The notes: generated by a model from the letters alone, not told the origin. Counted from the first letter of the stretch, positions 1 to 9,551 are shown. The stretch is 64,000 nt of DNA from Algimonas arctica (GCF_014652695.1 NZ_BMZH01000003.1:62001-126000); one strand, 5' to 3'. Translations and numbers: made by a program.

Positions 1-351
1 TGTTCTGGATGGGTGGACTTTTTGCTCAAACGCGACGGAGGGACGTTCCGATTCCTTTCCGCACAAAGCCCGCTTGGCGAAGCCCTCTACGCGCATTACG
101 GCTATAAATCCGGCGATTACGACACCAACATTTTGATCGAAGACGGTCACGCGCGGGTTCGGTCTGACGGGACGTTGGCCATGTTTGAACGGCTTGGCTG
201 GCCGTGGCGGGCGATGGGGGTGTTTCGGCTTTTGCCACGCCGCGTTCGGGACTGGGGCTATGAACGTATTGCGCGCAATCGGTTGCGCTGGTTTGGGCGG
301 CGGGACACATGCCGTCTTCCGGCCCCCGGTGAGCGCACGCGGTTCCTGTGA
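1..351 (+). CDS. DCC/DUF393 thiol-disulfide oxidoreductase family protein (5' partial)
   Basis: The reading frame is open from the first base, so the gene is cut by the window edge; the first codon is a Cys that fits the second Cys of the family's D-x-x-C-x-x-C motif. The rest matches the DUF393 pattern: a region like FRFLSAQSPLGEALYAHYG, then IEDGHARVRSDGTLAMFERL, and the C-terminal RNRLRWFGRRDTC. DCC proteins are small predicted redox proteins of unknown substrate. The stop overlaps the GTG of the next gene by four bases (GTGA), suggesting translational coupling. Confidence 0.85.
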   Translation, partial: CSGWVDFLLKRDGGTFRFLSAQSPLGEALYAHYGYKSGDYDTNILIEDGHARVRSDGTLAMFERLGWPWRAMGVFRLLPRRVRDWGYERIARNRLRWFGRRDTCRLPAPGERTRFL

Positions 352-785
352 CGCGGGGTCCGCACATAACTGAGGCGGGAACGCATGCGCTACACATATC
401 GGTCACAACGGACCCGCAAGGCCGCGAACAGTGGTCGCGTGTCTATTCCGGTCGAACAATGTTTAGCCTGCAATATGCCGGAACAGGACACGCAAAGGGC
501 ACCGTAATCGAACAGATCGGCCCAATCGCGGTTCAATCCAGCCTATCATTAGACGATGGAAAGCTACGTTATGCAACGCAGGGTTGGACACTGTTTGGCC
601 TGCCCTTACCGCGCGCCCTTGCGCCCGGCGGTGATGTTTATGAGGCGGTGGACGCGTTGGGACGGTTTACATTTCACGTCGATGTCACGGCCCCCGGCCT
701 GGGTCGGTTGGTGCATTACCAAAACTGGCTTATCCCTATAACCCCAACACCCAATCCGGATGTTGACCATCAACATAGCCCATAA
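348..785 (+). CDS. DUF4166 domain-containing protein, apparently short at the N terminus
   Basis: The 145-residue product carries the central and C-terminal DUF4166 pattern: EQWSRVYSGRTMFS, IEQIGP, GWTLFGLPLPRALAP, FTFHVDV and PGLGRLVHYQNWL. From memory, family members usually have about 60-70 more residues at the N terminus; here the frame is closed by a stop at 330-332, so only the GTG at 348 (four-base overlap with the DCC gene) is available. It may be a naturally short form or have lost its front. Function unknown. It converges on the dioxygenase gene and the two coding ends overlap by 50 bases. Confidence 0.7.
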   Translation: MTRGPHITEAGTHALHISVTTDPQGREQWSRVYSGRTMFSLQYAGTGHAKGTVIEQIGPIAVQSSLSLDDGKLRYATQGWTLFGLPLPRALAPGGDVYEAVDALGRFTFHVDVTAPGLGRLVHYQNWLIPITPTPNPDVDHQHSP

Positions 786-1578
786 AGGCGGCGTGAAGAT
801 TATAACCGAGCAGTTCGCGCAATCGCGCTGGCATTTTCGCCACCTTCTCGCGCGAGACAGCGAGCAGCATATTCTCGAGCGGGCGCGCCCAACCAGGGCA
901 ATATTGCGGGGTGATAATCAGGCGCGGCTGATCCGTCCGGTTGGCACCGCCGCGATGAAACAATGTTCCTTTGGCGATCATCAATGACCCGGCGGGCATG
1001 GTCGCGCGAATGTAGTCCGTGTGGGCGCGGGTCGGGCGCGGCACGGTTGCGTCCCACAAATGGCTACCCGGAATAATCTCTGTTGCGCCATTGTCGTCCG
1101 TCGTATCGTCAATGGCCCAGAAGGTACTGACCCCGTAGGCCGGACGCGGGCGCGGCACCATGATCTGCTCATCGTCAAAATGCCAATCCTGCACGGTCTC
1201 ATTCGCCAGCAGCCGGATCGCGAGCATCGCGGAGAGCAGGCAGGACCGCCCCAACTCGCGCTCAACAAAAGCCATCGCTAAAGGGTGTAAGGCCAAATCA
1301 CCAAAAACATCGGGGTCCTTATCCACCAACGCGTAAACACGGTTGGATTTTAACCCCTCAAAGTCATTCCGCCCGGTCTTGGTAAAATGCGGTGCGAGCG
1401 CCGCCCGAATGGACGTAATCGTGGCCGCGTTCAGGATGTTTTCAATAATGACATAACCGTCGCGCTCATAATCCGCCCAGACCGTCTCAAAATCACGACC
1501 GCCGAGAAAAGGGGACAGGTCGGTGGTGCCATCCATCGCCATATGACGATCCCGATAGGGCTGTAGAGCGTCGGACAT
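736..1578 (-). CDS. Phytanoyl-CoA dioxygenase (PhyH) family protein
   Basis: This 280-residue protein has the Fe(II)/2-oxoglutarate dioxygenase signature of the PhyH family: the H-x-D pair at H133/D135 (motif DWHFDDE), a distal His around 208 (GTLFHRGG) and an Arg near 219 that would bind 2-oxoglutarate. The family hydroxylates varied small substrates; the substrate here cannot be told. The ATG is preceded by GAAGG at good spacing. It is cytosolic (no signal peptide) and stands alone between convergent and co-directional neighbours. Confidence 0.85.
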   Translation of the reverse strand: MSDALQPYRDRHMAMDGTTDLSPFLGGRDFETVWADYERDGYVIIENILNAATITSIRAALAPHFTKTGRNDFEGLKSNRVYALVDKDPDVFGDLALHPLAMAFVERELGRSCLLSAMLAIRLLANETVQDWHFDDEQIMVPRPRPAYGVSTFWAIDDTTDDNGATEIIPGSHLWDATVPRPTRAHTDYIRATMPAGSLMIAKGTLFHRGGANRTDQPRLIITPQYCPGWARPLENMLLAVSREKVAKMPARLRELLGYNLHAAFMGYVDGQHPDWVLGL

Positions 1579-1633
1579 GGCAGGCCTTCATCATGAAAAG
1601 AGACCTAACGCTAACGCGCTTAAGCGCGATCGT

Positions 1634-2668
1634 CTATGTCCCGCAATCGCCGTCCATCTCTGCGATCCATTCCCGGATCAAGGCAACACCCTCGGCATGA
1701 ACGAGACCTCGCCCTAATTCTGGCATCATCGAACCGGGGTCGGTGCTGGCCAATCGGTAGGTCATGATTGAATTGTCTGGATCACCGGGCATAATCGAGA
1801 ACTTGTGTCCGCCTGTGCCAGATCCCGCCGCGATAGGCGGTTTGCAGCGACCCATTTCCGGGCCGACTTGTGCGCTCAGGGATAAGTCGAGGCCTGACGT
1901 ATCGGCAGGCCCAACGGGATTATGGCAATGGGCGCAATTACCCGCCAAGTACGACCGCGCGCGATCATCGAGCGACAAATTAGTATCGCGGTAATCTGCC
2001 TGAACGGCCGTTGCGCCGTGCTGCATGATTCCGCTCACGACCATATGACCCCGGTTTTTAATTTGCGGCCCGGTCGCCCCCAACGGGTGCAGTACCTTCG
2101 TCGTCATGTCTGTGGCGTGACAACCTGCGCACTGATTTTCATTGGGCACAACATAGGCAAAGTCTGTGCCGGATAATGTTAGCGGCACGACGGCCCCCGT
2201 GCGTTTCAAACGCGCCTCCGTCTCCGCTTCATTCCAGACATAGCTCACAGGCGACCATCCCGTTTCCCGTAGAACCATTAAGCGCGTTTCGATCAAACGG
2301 TGCGTCGATAGGTCAATCGCATCACGGCCGTTGTCGGGCGTTATGACAGTCCCGGTTTCATTTTCCGGATAGTAAAACGTCTTGGAAATGACGGTTCCCA
2401 CCGCGAAATCAAGACTGCCGTCGTCGCGCACAGGCGCAACCGACGGCGAATAGATCGTGCGCATCTTGTGCGCGTAATCTGTAAACAGCGGCGCATTGAC
2501 CTCATAGACGGTACTGCCGCCGCTGGGGACCAAATGGCCCTGTCGGATATCCAACACATTCCAATCTGCCAAAGTGGCCGGATTGCTGGCCGCGTGAAAA
2601 ACGACAGAATCCGACCCCTGTGAACAGGCCGCCAGCAGACCCGCAACAATCAGAACGAAGCGTTTCAT
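1634..2668 (-). CDS. Diheme c-type cytochrome lipoprotein (HNE_0200/TIGR03806-type)
   Basis: The 344-residue protein starts with a lipoprotein signal (lipobox LLAAC, C15) and has two heme-binding motifs, CAGCH (about 180-184) and CAHCH (about 245-249), in the C-terminal half. The architecture and its pairing with a parallel beta-helix lipoprotein match the family I know as TIGR03806, which co-occurs with TIGR03805. It should be exported and anchored to a membrane as an electron-transfer partner. Its ATG overlaps the stop of the upstream beta-helix gene (ATGA), so the two are a translationally coupled operon. The family assignment is from memory, not a search. Confidence 0.8.
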   Translation of the reverse strand: MKRFVLIVAGLLAACSQGSDSVVFHAASNPATLADWNVLDIRQGHLVPSGGSTVYEVNAPLFTDYAHKMRTIYSPSVAPVRDDGSLDFAVGTVISKTFYYPENETGTVITPDNGRDAIDLSTHRLIETRLMVLRETGWSPVSYVWNEAETEARLKRTGAVVPLTLSGTDFAYVVPNENQCAGCHATDMTTKVLHPLGATGPQIKNRGHMVVSGIMQHGATAVQADYRDTNLSLDDRARSYLAGNCAHCHNPVGPADTSGLDLSLSAQVGPEMGRCKPPIAAGSGTGGHKFSIMPGDPDNSIMTYRLASTDPGSMMPELGRGLVHAEGVALIREWIAEMDGDCGT

Positions 2669-3855
2669 CCCGCGTTAAGCGTCACGGCAGGCAGACGCGG
2701 CAGAGTGCAACGATGCAAGTCCATCTCGACGCGCATGTTCTTTGACTCATTGGGAAGGTCGGCATTGAAGACCTCTGCATTGGGCTCCTCAATACAAATT
2801 TTAGGGTCTTCATCGCCCCGCGCATACCCATCCCACAGAACATGCGGGAAATGACCTGTCAGACCAAATTTCACAGTCTTAGCCGCTTTCAGCTCCATGC
2901 CGTCTGGTTTGTTTCCGCCCCCGGATAATTCATTGGAATGCACATGAATACGATCTGGGTAAGGATCAAACGTGTCTGAAAATGAGCTGTCCGCAAAGTT
3001 GGACGAATAGACCGAGGCGATAATAATATTCGCCGTCCGGTTGTCGCGAATGCGGTTTTCAAAAATCTCGACATCATCGTGGCTATTGATCACCACGCCC
3101 GATCCGGCCGGAATAGACGCCACGGGCGTTCCGGGATGACCGAAATTACTGCGATCATTTTCGTAAACATCATTATCATAGACGCGCACGCGACCGCCCG
3201 GCTGTGTCAGGCCCGGCATATTAAAGACCAAAATACCGCCCGTATTATCGGTGGTGAGGTTGCCGTAAACGTCTGCGTCCTGTGTGTTCTCAATTTCGAT
3301 CCCGGCGACATTCCGTTCGGCGCGGCTATTGCGAACAATCACACCGCGGCTTTGACCGACATAAATACCCGCATCTGACGCACCAATCGCGACAACATCT
3401 TCGATCAGCACATTCGTCGTTTGCACCGGGTATAGACCATAAGCGCCGTTTTCGGTCTTGGCTTCCCCTGTCCATTCGACCCGTACACCCCGAACTGTAA
3501 CGCCGTCCGTATCATTAATCTTAATCGCGTCGCCTTTGGAATCTTCGACAGCGAAGTTTTCTAACACGACATTGTCACCCGTCACGAGCAAGCCTTCCGC
3601 GCCTGCGATCTGTCCTTTAAACGACAAGATGCTCACATCCATGCCTTCCCCTCGGATCGTAACCCCGTCCGCGGCAAGCGAGAGACCGCGATCAAGACTG
3701 TGTGTCCCCGCTGGAATCGTAATGATGTCACCCGGCTTGGCGTCGAGCAGAGCGAGTTGAAGCGTGTCCTGATAGGCCTCATCTGTGGCAACAGGCGTGT
3801 CAGCCTGCGAACAAGCCGCCAGAAATAGAGCCGTCCCGAGTAGTAATTTACGCAT
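2665..3855 (-). CDS. Parallel beta-helix repeat lipoprotein (TIGR03805-type)
   Basis: The protein (396 residues) begins MRKLLLGTALFLAACSQ, a lipoprotein signal with lipobox LAAC. The body is a right-handed beta-helix built of short repeats rich in V-x-I-x-x-N patterns (for example NVLIEDVVAIG, GVIVRNSRAERN, DVEIFENRIRDN). Such helices often bind or cut polysaccharide, but no catalytic residues can be assigned here. I place the start at 3855 because GGGAGGAAT sits just upstream; a TTG further out would overlap that ribosome site. It is the first gene of a two-gene operon with the diheme cytochrome. Confidence 0.85.
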   Translation of the reverse strand: MRKLLLGTALFLAACSQADTPVATDEAYQDTLQLALLDAKPGDIITIPAGTHSLDRGLSLAADGVTIRGEGMDVSILSFKGQIAGAEGLLVTGDNVVLENFAVEDSKGDAIKINDTDGVTVRGVRVEWTGEAKTENGAYGLYPVQTTNVLIEDVVAIGASDAGIYVGQSRGVIVRNSRAERNVAGIEIENTQDADVYGNLTTDNTGGILVFNMPGLTQPGGRVRVYDNDVYENDRSNFGHPGTPVASIPAGSGVVINSHDDVEIFENRIRDNRTANIIIASVYSSNFADSSFSDTFDPYPDRIHVHSNELSGGGNKPDGMELKAAKTVKFGLTGHFPHVLWDGYARGDEDPKICIEEPNAEVFNADLPNESKNMRVEMDLHRCTLPRLPAVTLNAG

Positions 3856-3997
3856 AATTATTCCTCCCAACCGAAATAATGAACACCGCTCGCTTTTTAG
3901 TCAAGCACATCATAGCCAAAAAGCGCAGGCGCAAAAACAAAGCGATGAAACGCATAGCGACAATTGCACAGACTGTTCGGCCCCGTTAGCAACGCCT

Positions 3998-4615
3998 ATG
4001 CCTAGCAGACCGTCACGATCGACTGAAGCACTACGTAAGCCACCGCCCAAACAGGCCCGGTCTGCGGCCAAGCGCGCGGCTATTCTTGACGCGACAGAAA
4101 GCCTGCTTGGCGAGCATGCACCCGCCGACATCACGACCCGCTTAATTGCCGAAGCGGGCGGCGTTCCCATCGGGTCGATCTATCGTTATTTCGCCAATGT
4201 TGACGATCTCCTCTTGTCCTTATTCGAACGAATGAACGCGGGAACAGTCGAAGCGTTACAAGACAATAAAATTGGCGATGAACGGGATTGGCGTCGCCAT
4301 CTCGATCTGACCTTTGACCATTTACGAACCATGCATGACGCCCACCCCGCCTATGGCGCGCTGATGATACATGTCGATCTCGGCGACCGAAAAGAGGATG
4401 AAATCACGCAATTACTCGGCGCGTTGCTCCATCGCAGCCTGCCCCACCTCGAGACATCGCATGTGCGCGAAATCACGCAGACCGTCCTCGCCTTATTCGA
4501 CGGCGTGGAACGACGCCTTTACCGTTTACCGACATCCGACCGCCCCGCCGCGTTTGAGCAAGCGCGGATCGCGGTTGCCGCCTACCTCGCCCATTATTTA
4601 GACACGCCATCATGA
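3998..4615 (+). CDS. TetR/AcrR family transcriptional regulator
   Basis: The 205-residue protein has an N-terminal TetR helix-turn-helix: RAAILDATESLLGEH, then a recognition region ending VPIGSIYRYFANVDDLL, typical of the family. The C-terminal half is a variable ligand-binding domain ending YLAHYLDTPS. The frame is open further upstream to 3785, but that stretch overlaps the divergent beta-helix gene and is low in conserved features, so ATG 3998 is preferred. The stop overlaps mtgA (ATGA). It may control itself or the divergent lipoprotein operon; that is inference. Confidence 0.85.
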   Translation: MPSRPSRSTEALRKPPPKQARSAAKRAAILDATESLLGEHAPADITTRLIAEAGGVPIGSIYRYFANVDDLLLSLFERMNAGTVEALQDNKIGDERDWRRHLDLTFDHLRTMHDAHPAYGALMIHVDLGDRKEDEITQLLGALLHRSLPHLETSHVREITQTVLALFDGVERRLYRLPTSDRPAAFEQARIAVAAYLAHYLDTPS

Positions 4616-5325
4616 GCCCCAAGCCCCCTCGGCAAGCGCGTCTCGCGCCGATCAAACGCGGGTTTCGCCATGGTCTGCTTGGTCTCTCAATTCTGTTTCT
4701 CGCGGTCCACCTGATGGGTCTAGGCCACAGCCTGATCCCGGTTCACGGGACATTGAACATGATATTGCGGCCCGACGGGACAGAATTACGCCGGGAATGG
4801 GTGCCGATTGAGCGGATATCGCCCCACCTCATCTATGCCGTTATCGCCGCTGAAGACTCGCGTTTTTGTCAACATATCGGCATCGATTTTGACGCTTTAA
4901 ACGTCGCTCTGGAGGATAATAAATCTGGCGGGAGACGGCGCGGTGGATCAACCCTCACACAACAAATAGCGAAGAACGTCTTTCTCTGGAATGGCGGCGG
5001 ATATGCCCGCAAGGCCGTCGAAGCTTGGTTCGCGCTTTATATCGACACGGTTTGGAGCAAGCGCCGGATCATGGAAGTCTATCTGAATGTGGCCGAATGG
5101 GGCGACGGTATTTTTGGCGCGCAAGCCGCCGCGCATGCCCGCTTTGGTAAACCTGCCTCAGACTTAACGCCGCGCGAAGCGGCCCTGCTCGCCGCTGTCT
5201 TGCCCAGCCCCAACAAATGGCGGGTCAATCCGCCCGGGTCCTATGTGCAGGGTCGGGCCAGCACATTGCAGCAACGCGCCCGGGTTGTGAGCCAAGAGCG
5301 GTTAGCGTCTTGCGTTATTAAATAG
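4612..5325 (+). CDS. mtgA: Monofunctional biosynthetic peptidoglycan transglycosylase
   Basis: A 237-residue membrane-anchored GT51 glycosyltransferase that polymerises lipid II into glycan strands in the periplasm. One N-terminal membrane segment (about 21-42) is followed by the catalytic domain with AVIAAEDSRFCQHIGID (catalytic Glu in EDSRF), RGGSTLTQQIAKNVFLW, and EVYLNVAEWGDGIFGAQAAA. Length is that of MtgA, with no transpeptidase domain. The start overlaps the stop of the TetR gene by four bases. Confidence 0.93.
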   Translation: MSPKPPRQARLAPIKRGFRHGLLGLSILFLAVHLMGLGHSLIPVHGTLNMILRPDGTELRREWVPIERISPHLIYAVIAAEDSRFCQHIGIDFDALNVALEDNKSGGRRRGGSTLTQQIAKNVFLWNGGGYARKAVEAWFALYIDTVWSKRRIMEVYLNVAEWGDGIFGAQAAAHARFGKPASDLTPREAALLAAVLPSPNKWRVNPPGSYVQGRASTLQQRARVVSQERLASCVIK

Positions 5326-5328
5326 CGC

Positions 5329-6525
5329 TTAGCTCAATACCTCAAGCAAGGCTTTCGCCACCGACGGAATATTACTGGCATTCGCGCCCGCAATATTGAT
5401 GCGGCCCGAATTTGTCATGTAAATCGCGTGATCTAGGCGCAACCGCTCAGCCTGTTCTTTCGTCACAGGCAGCATGGAAAACATTCCGTTTTGATTGATC
5501 ACGGCGCGCGCAATATGCTCGCCGCCCTGCACATCCAGTGCTTCACTAAGCAATTGGCGAAGTCCGCGAATACGGCCGCGCATCTCGGTCAATTCATCAA
5601 CCCACATACGTTTCAAATCACCATTACCCAAAATGCGTTCGACAATCTGCGCGCCGTGGTCTGGCGGCATGGAAATCAGGGTACGTTGGATCGCGCCAAG
5701 TTGCGATTGTACGGCGGGTGTGTGCGCCGTGTCGGCACAAATAACGCCGAGCAGGCCCACACGCTCTTTATAGAGGCCGAAATTCTTCGACGCAGATACG
5801 GTGAAAATGACCTCGGGGCAGTCCCGAATAACCAAGCGTAACCCGTAACCATCTTCCTCGAGACCTAAGCCCAGCCCCAAATAGGCCAGATCGACAAAAG
5901 GCACGAGTTTGCGTTCATTGAGGAACGGCACGAGTTGATCCCATTGCGCGTCAGAGAGGTCCGCGCCCGTCGGGTTGTGGCAACAGCCATGCAATAGCAC
6001 TAGATCACCGGGCTTTGCGTTCGAATCCAGATGCGCCAACATATCGTCGAAATCGACGCCCAGCGTCTCCCGGTTATAATAAGGGTAGCTTTGTAGCTTA
6101 AGACCCGTCGAGCCAATTAACGGCACATGATTTGCCCACGTGGGCGTCGAGACCCATACGGTCGCATCGGGACTGGCTGCATACGCAAGCTGCGCGCCGA
6201 GCCGCAAAGCGCCGGACCCACCCGCCGCCTGCGAAGACGCGATGCGGCCACTGTGACGCACAGGGTGGTCCGCGCCTAAAACAAGGTCGAGCACATGGTC
6301 CCGAAAGCCCACCCGACCCGTCGTGCTGACGTAGGTCTTGGTTTTCTCTTCGCCGAAAATAATCTCTTCGGCTGTTTTCACAGCCCGCATAATCGGCACG
6401 GTTCCGGCAACGTCCTTATAGACACCCACACCCAGATCGACCTTTTGAGGCCGCTCGTCGGCTTGGCATTGCTGCATCAGCGCCATGATGGCGTCGGGGG
6501 GAACGGCTGAGATACGATCAAACAT
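5329..6525 (-). CDS. Aromatic amino acid / aspartate aminotransferase (class I, PLP)
   Basis: A 398-residue class I fold aminotransferase of the AspC/TyrB branch: VDLGVGVYKD near the N terminus, HGCCHNPTGADLS, the PLP-lysine segment SASKNFGLYKERVG, and SGRINIAGAN with the substrate-carboxylate Arg. It transfers the amino group between aspartate, tyrosine or phenylalanine and 2-oxoglutarate. It converges with mtgA (three bases between the stops). TyrB versus AspC specificity cannot be settled by eye. Confidence 0.9.
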   Translation of the reverse strand: MFDRISAVPPDAIMALMQQCQADERPQKVDLGVGVYKDVAGTVPIMRAVKTAEEIIFGEEKTKTYVSTTGRVGFRDHVLDLVLGADHPVRHSGRIASSQAAGGSGALRLGAQLAYAASPDATVWVSTPTWANHVPLIGSTGLKLQSYPYYNRETLGVDFDDMLAHLDSNAKPGDLVLLHGCCHNPTGADLSDAQWDQLVPFLNERKLVPFVDLAYLGLGLGLEEDGYGLRLVIRDCPEVIFTVSASKNFGLYKERVGLLGVICADTAHTPAVQSQLGAIQRTLISMPPDHGAQIVERILGNGDLKRMWVDELTEMRGRIRGLRQLLSEALDVQGGEHIARAVINQNGMFSMLPVTKEQAERLRLDHAIYMTNSGRINIAGANASNIPSVAKALLEVLS

Positions 6526-6619
6526 GAAATCGCCCTACCCTAAAAAGGGCACAAGAACCAATAGGCGCATCGTCGAAAAGGAACCTTTTTAAAGCGCGTC
6601 GCAATTGCTAGCAAACAGA

Positions 6620-7933
6620 ATGGAAAACCGCACCGTAAAACGACTTGTCGCCGTCGCTATTTCGTGGCTTCTGATCGCATGTCAAAACCCTGAGGCCCCG
6701 CGAGAGCAAACGCCCACGCCTGACGTCGTGAGCGAGCCGGAATTTGAGGCCGCCGCCCTATGGGACAACGTTCGGTCTGACTTCGACCTTTTCTATGCCT
6801 ATCGTGATCTCCGGGGTTTCGATGCAGACGCTTATCTCGACACTGTGGGTGATTTTGTCTCTACCGCAACGGATCGCGATACCTTTAGACGTCGCCTGCA
6901 CCGGGCGACCTTTGCTTTCACAGATCCGCATCTTGGCTTTGGTCCCTTGGACGCAACAGACTTCAATGTCGTCCCGACCGCGTCTGACTTGCAAGTCGGA
7001 TATGATGCGGGCCGCTACCGCATCCTTGACGTGCGCGCCGGGTCCGCCGCCTTAGCCGCAGGCTTGAGAACCGGATGGGAAATCATCGCTGTCGATGGCT
7101 TACCGATTTCGAACCCTGTCTCAGCAGTTTTCGCGGACTTGGTTGCGCAGCCCTCAGGCGCGCAGCGCGCTTACGCGGCCACGCTTGTGGCAAATGGGCG
7201 GCGCGAAGGAAATCGCCACATCGATGTGCGTCTGCCGGATGGAACGGAGCGCGCGATTACACTGTCGAACCCGCGCCTCTTGGCCAAAGATGTCATGGAG
7301 AGCGACGCGATCGAGACACGGCGTGTGACGACACCCGACGGAACCCGCATTGCCATTCTTCGGATCAATAATCGGCTGGGCGATAATGCGTTTATCACCG
7401 CGTTCGATACTGCGATGGCGGGGCTCACGGATACCGACGGGATCATTCTTGATCTGCGCAATACACCCAGTGGCGGAAACGCCGAAGTCGGACGCTCAAT
7501 TATGGGCCATTTCACCACCGAAATCCGACCTTATCAAATTCACGAAGTGCCCTCGCTTGACCGCGAGTTCACAGTTCCGCGACGCTTTGTTGAGCAGATC
7601 TATCCCCGCAAGCCGTTCTTTGACCCGACCCGAACGGTCGTGCTGGGCGGATATTGGACCGGCAGCATGGGCGAAGGGATTGTCATGGGTATGGATGCGT
7701 TAGGCGTTCAGACCATCGCGTCCAATATGGGGGACCTATTAGGCGGGATGAGTAATTTTTCCTTCGATAACAATAAAATCAGCCTCTCCATCCCGACTGA
7801 AACACTGTTCCATGTCGACGGTACGCCGCGTGAAGACTTTGTCGCCGACACCGCCCTAGTTTCCGCCGATAGCGATGCGATCGGCAGCGACCCCGCCCTC
7901 ACCGCCGCTTTCGCCTATTTCGGAACACCTTGA
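6620..7933 (+). CDS. S41 family (C-terminal processing-type) peptidase, lipoprotein
   Basis: The 437-residue product has a lipoprotein signal (WLLIACQ), a helical N-terminal part, a PDZ-like segment (RYILDVRAGSAALAAGLRTG type) around 120-175 and the S41 catalytic region: IDLRNTPSGGNAEVG, then GGYWTGSMGEGIVMG where the Ser of TGSMGE is the likely nucleophile. S41 enzymes cleave exported or misfolded proteins in the periplasm. A TTG at 6605 is also in frame, but ATG 6620 puts the signal peptide at a normal distance. Monocistronic. Confidence 0.85.
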   Translation: MENRTVKRLVAVAISWLLIACQNPEAPREQTPTPDVVSEPEFEAAALWDNVRSDFDLFYAYRDLRGFDADAYLDTVGDFVSTATDRDTFRRRLHRATFAFTDPHLGFGPLDATDFNVVPTASDLQVGYDAGRYRILDVRAGSAALAAGLRTGWEIIAVDGLPISNPVSAVFADLVAQPSGAQRAYAATLVANGRREGNRHIDVRLPDGTERAITLSNPRLLAKDVMESDAIETRRVTTPDGTRIAILRINNRLGDNAFITAFDTAMAGLTDTDGIILDLRNTPSGGNAEVGRSIMGHFTTEIRPYQIHEVPSLDREFTVPRRFVEQIYPRKPFFDPTRTVVLGGYWTGSMGEGIVMGMDALGVQTIASNMGDLLGGMSNFSFDNNKISLSIPTETLFHVDGTPREDFVADTALVSADSDAIGSDPALTAAFAYFGTP

Positions 7934-8043
7934 TCTGTATGAAACCCAATTAGCCCTTGGCGCGACGTCGGGATTGCGGCAGTGACTTCTCAAAATTATG
8001 CGTTCTTTATACGTATTGCAGACCTAAATGATCAGGGGATTTC

Positions 8044-9525
8044 ATGGAAAATTTCGCAAAGCTGATGGAAGCTTTCAACGGCTTCGTCTGGGGTCCGCCC
8101 ATGATGCTGCTGCTGTTGGGGGTGGGGTTATTCCTGACAATTGGCATGCGCGGCCGCTCGATCACCAAGATCATTTACGGCTTCCGCCAGCTTTTCCGTA
8201 AACGCGGAGCAAATACAGAAGACGGCGACGTCTCACCGTTCGCCGCATTGATGACGGCCCTGTCATCGACAGTCGGCACAGGCAATATCGCCGGTGTCGC
8301 CGCCGCCATCGCCATCGGTGGGCCAGGGGCCGTTTTCTGGATGTGGGTTACGGCCATTCTCGGCACAGCGACTAAGTTTTCAGAGGGCGTTCTCGCGGTG
8401 CGCTACCGCGAAATCGATGCCAACGGCAATCGTGTCGGTGGACCGATGTATTATATCAAGAACGGTTTAGGCCCGAAATGGTTATGGTTGGCGGGCGCTT
8501 TTGCGGTGTTCGGGATTATCGGTGCGCTCTCCACAGGCAACGCGGTTCAAGCCAACTCCATCGCTGACGCCTTGCAAAGCCAATATAATTTTGATCCTCG
8601 GATTGTCGCGCTCGTTCTGTCATTGCTCGTCGGCGGTGTTATTTTCGGTGGGATCAGACGGATTGGCTCGGTCGCCTCTCGTCTCGTGCCATTCATGGCC
8701 GTACTTTACGTCGGGGCTGCACTGATCGTAATCGGCGCTAATATCGGCAATGTTCCCGCCGCCTTCGGCCTGATCTTCAAGGGCGCGTTTGGCGCGCAAG
8801 AAGCGGGTACGGGCATCACCATTGGTTTGATGATGCTGGCGATGCAAAAAGGGATCGCGCGCGGACTGTTCTCAAATGAGGCTGGCCAAGGCTCCGCCCC
8901 TATTGCCCACGCTGCCGCGCAGAATAATGATCCCGTCAACCAAGGCATGATTGCCATGTTAGGCACAGTGATCGACACTTTGATCATTTGCACAATTACG
9001 GCCCTTGTCATCCTGACATCCGGTGTCGTCGGCGCGGATTGTTTGGCCAGTCCGGCTATTCTCGAAATTCTCGAAACAGGGTCAACACCTCCGGGATGTG
9101 AAATCGGGGTTCCCCTGACAGCCGCCGCATTTGAAGCGACACTCGTGGGCTTCGGCGCGCATATCGTGACGATCAGCCTGTGCATCTTCGCCTTCACCAC
9201 CATTATTGGCTGGTCCTATTATGGCGAGCGCTGCACGGCATTTTTGTTCAAAGAAAAGTCGATCCCCGTGTTCCGCGGTTTCTGGATTTTGGCTGTGTTT
9301 GCATCGACCTTCGCGCTGTCATTTGAAACAGGTGAAGACAATATTGTCGTCGCAACTTTCTGGCTTATTGCGGATAGTTTGACCGGACTGATGGCCGTGC
9401 CGAACCTCATCGCGCTGGCGCTTCTATCGCCGATCGTCTTCAAGCTAACGAAGGCCTATTTCGACAAAGAAAAAGAAGCGAATGACGGGCTCGTCGATCA
9501 AGATGATCTGCCGCGCGGGTCATAG
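8044..9525 (+). CDS. Sodium:alanine symporter family (AGCS) transporter
   Basis: A 493-residue inner-membrane carrier with about 10-11 hydrophobic segments. Family signatures are present: FAALMTALSSTVGTGNIAG, GGPGAVFWMW, GGPMYYIKNGLG, and GLFSNEAGQGSAPIAHAAA. It imports alanine or glycine with Na+. AGGGGA lies six bases before the ATG. A strong terminator follows at 9552-9580, so the gene is a single transcription unit. Confidence 0.93.
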   Translation: MENFAKLMEAFNGFVWGPPMMLLLLGVGLFLTIGMRGRSITKIIYGFRQLFRKRGANTEDGDVSPFAALMTALSSTVGTGNIAGVAAAIAIGGPGAVFWMWVTAILGTATKFSEGVLAVRYREIDANGNRVGGPMYYIKNGLGPKWLWLAGAFAVFGIIGALSTGNAVQANSIADALQSQYNFDPRIVALVLSLLVGGVIFGGIRRIGSVASRLVPFMAVLYVGAALIVIGANIGNVPAAFGLIFKGAFGAQEAGTGITIGLMMLAMQKGIARGLFSNEAGQGSAPIAHAAAQNNDPVNQGMIAMLGTVIDTLIICTITALVILTSGVVGADCLASPAILEILETGSTPPGCEIGVPLTAAAFEATLVGFGAHIVTISLCIFAFTTIIGWSYYGERCTAFLFKEKSIPVFRGFWILAVFASTFALSFETGEDNIVVATFWLIADSLTGLMAVPNLIALALLSPIVFKLTKAYFDKEKEANDGLVDQDDLPRGS

Positions 9526-9551
9526 CTGACCTGAGCACCAAACAGTAAAAA

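Noticed and set aside
8706-9203. 165-residue frame antisense to the AGCS symporter
   Set aside because: Shadow of membrane-segment codons; no ribosome site or family match.
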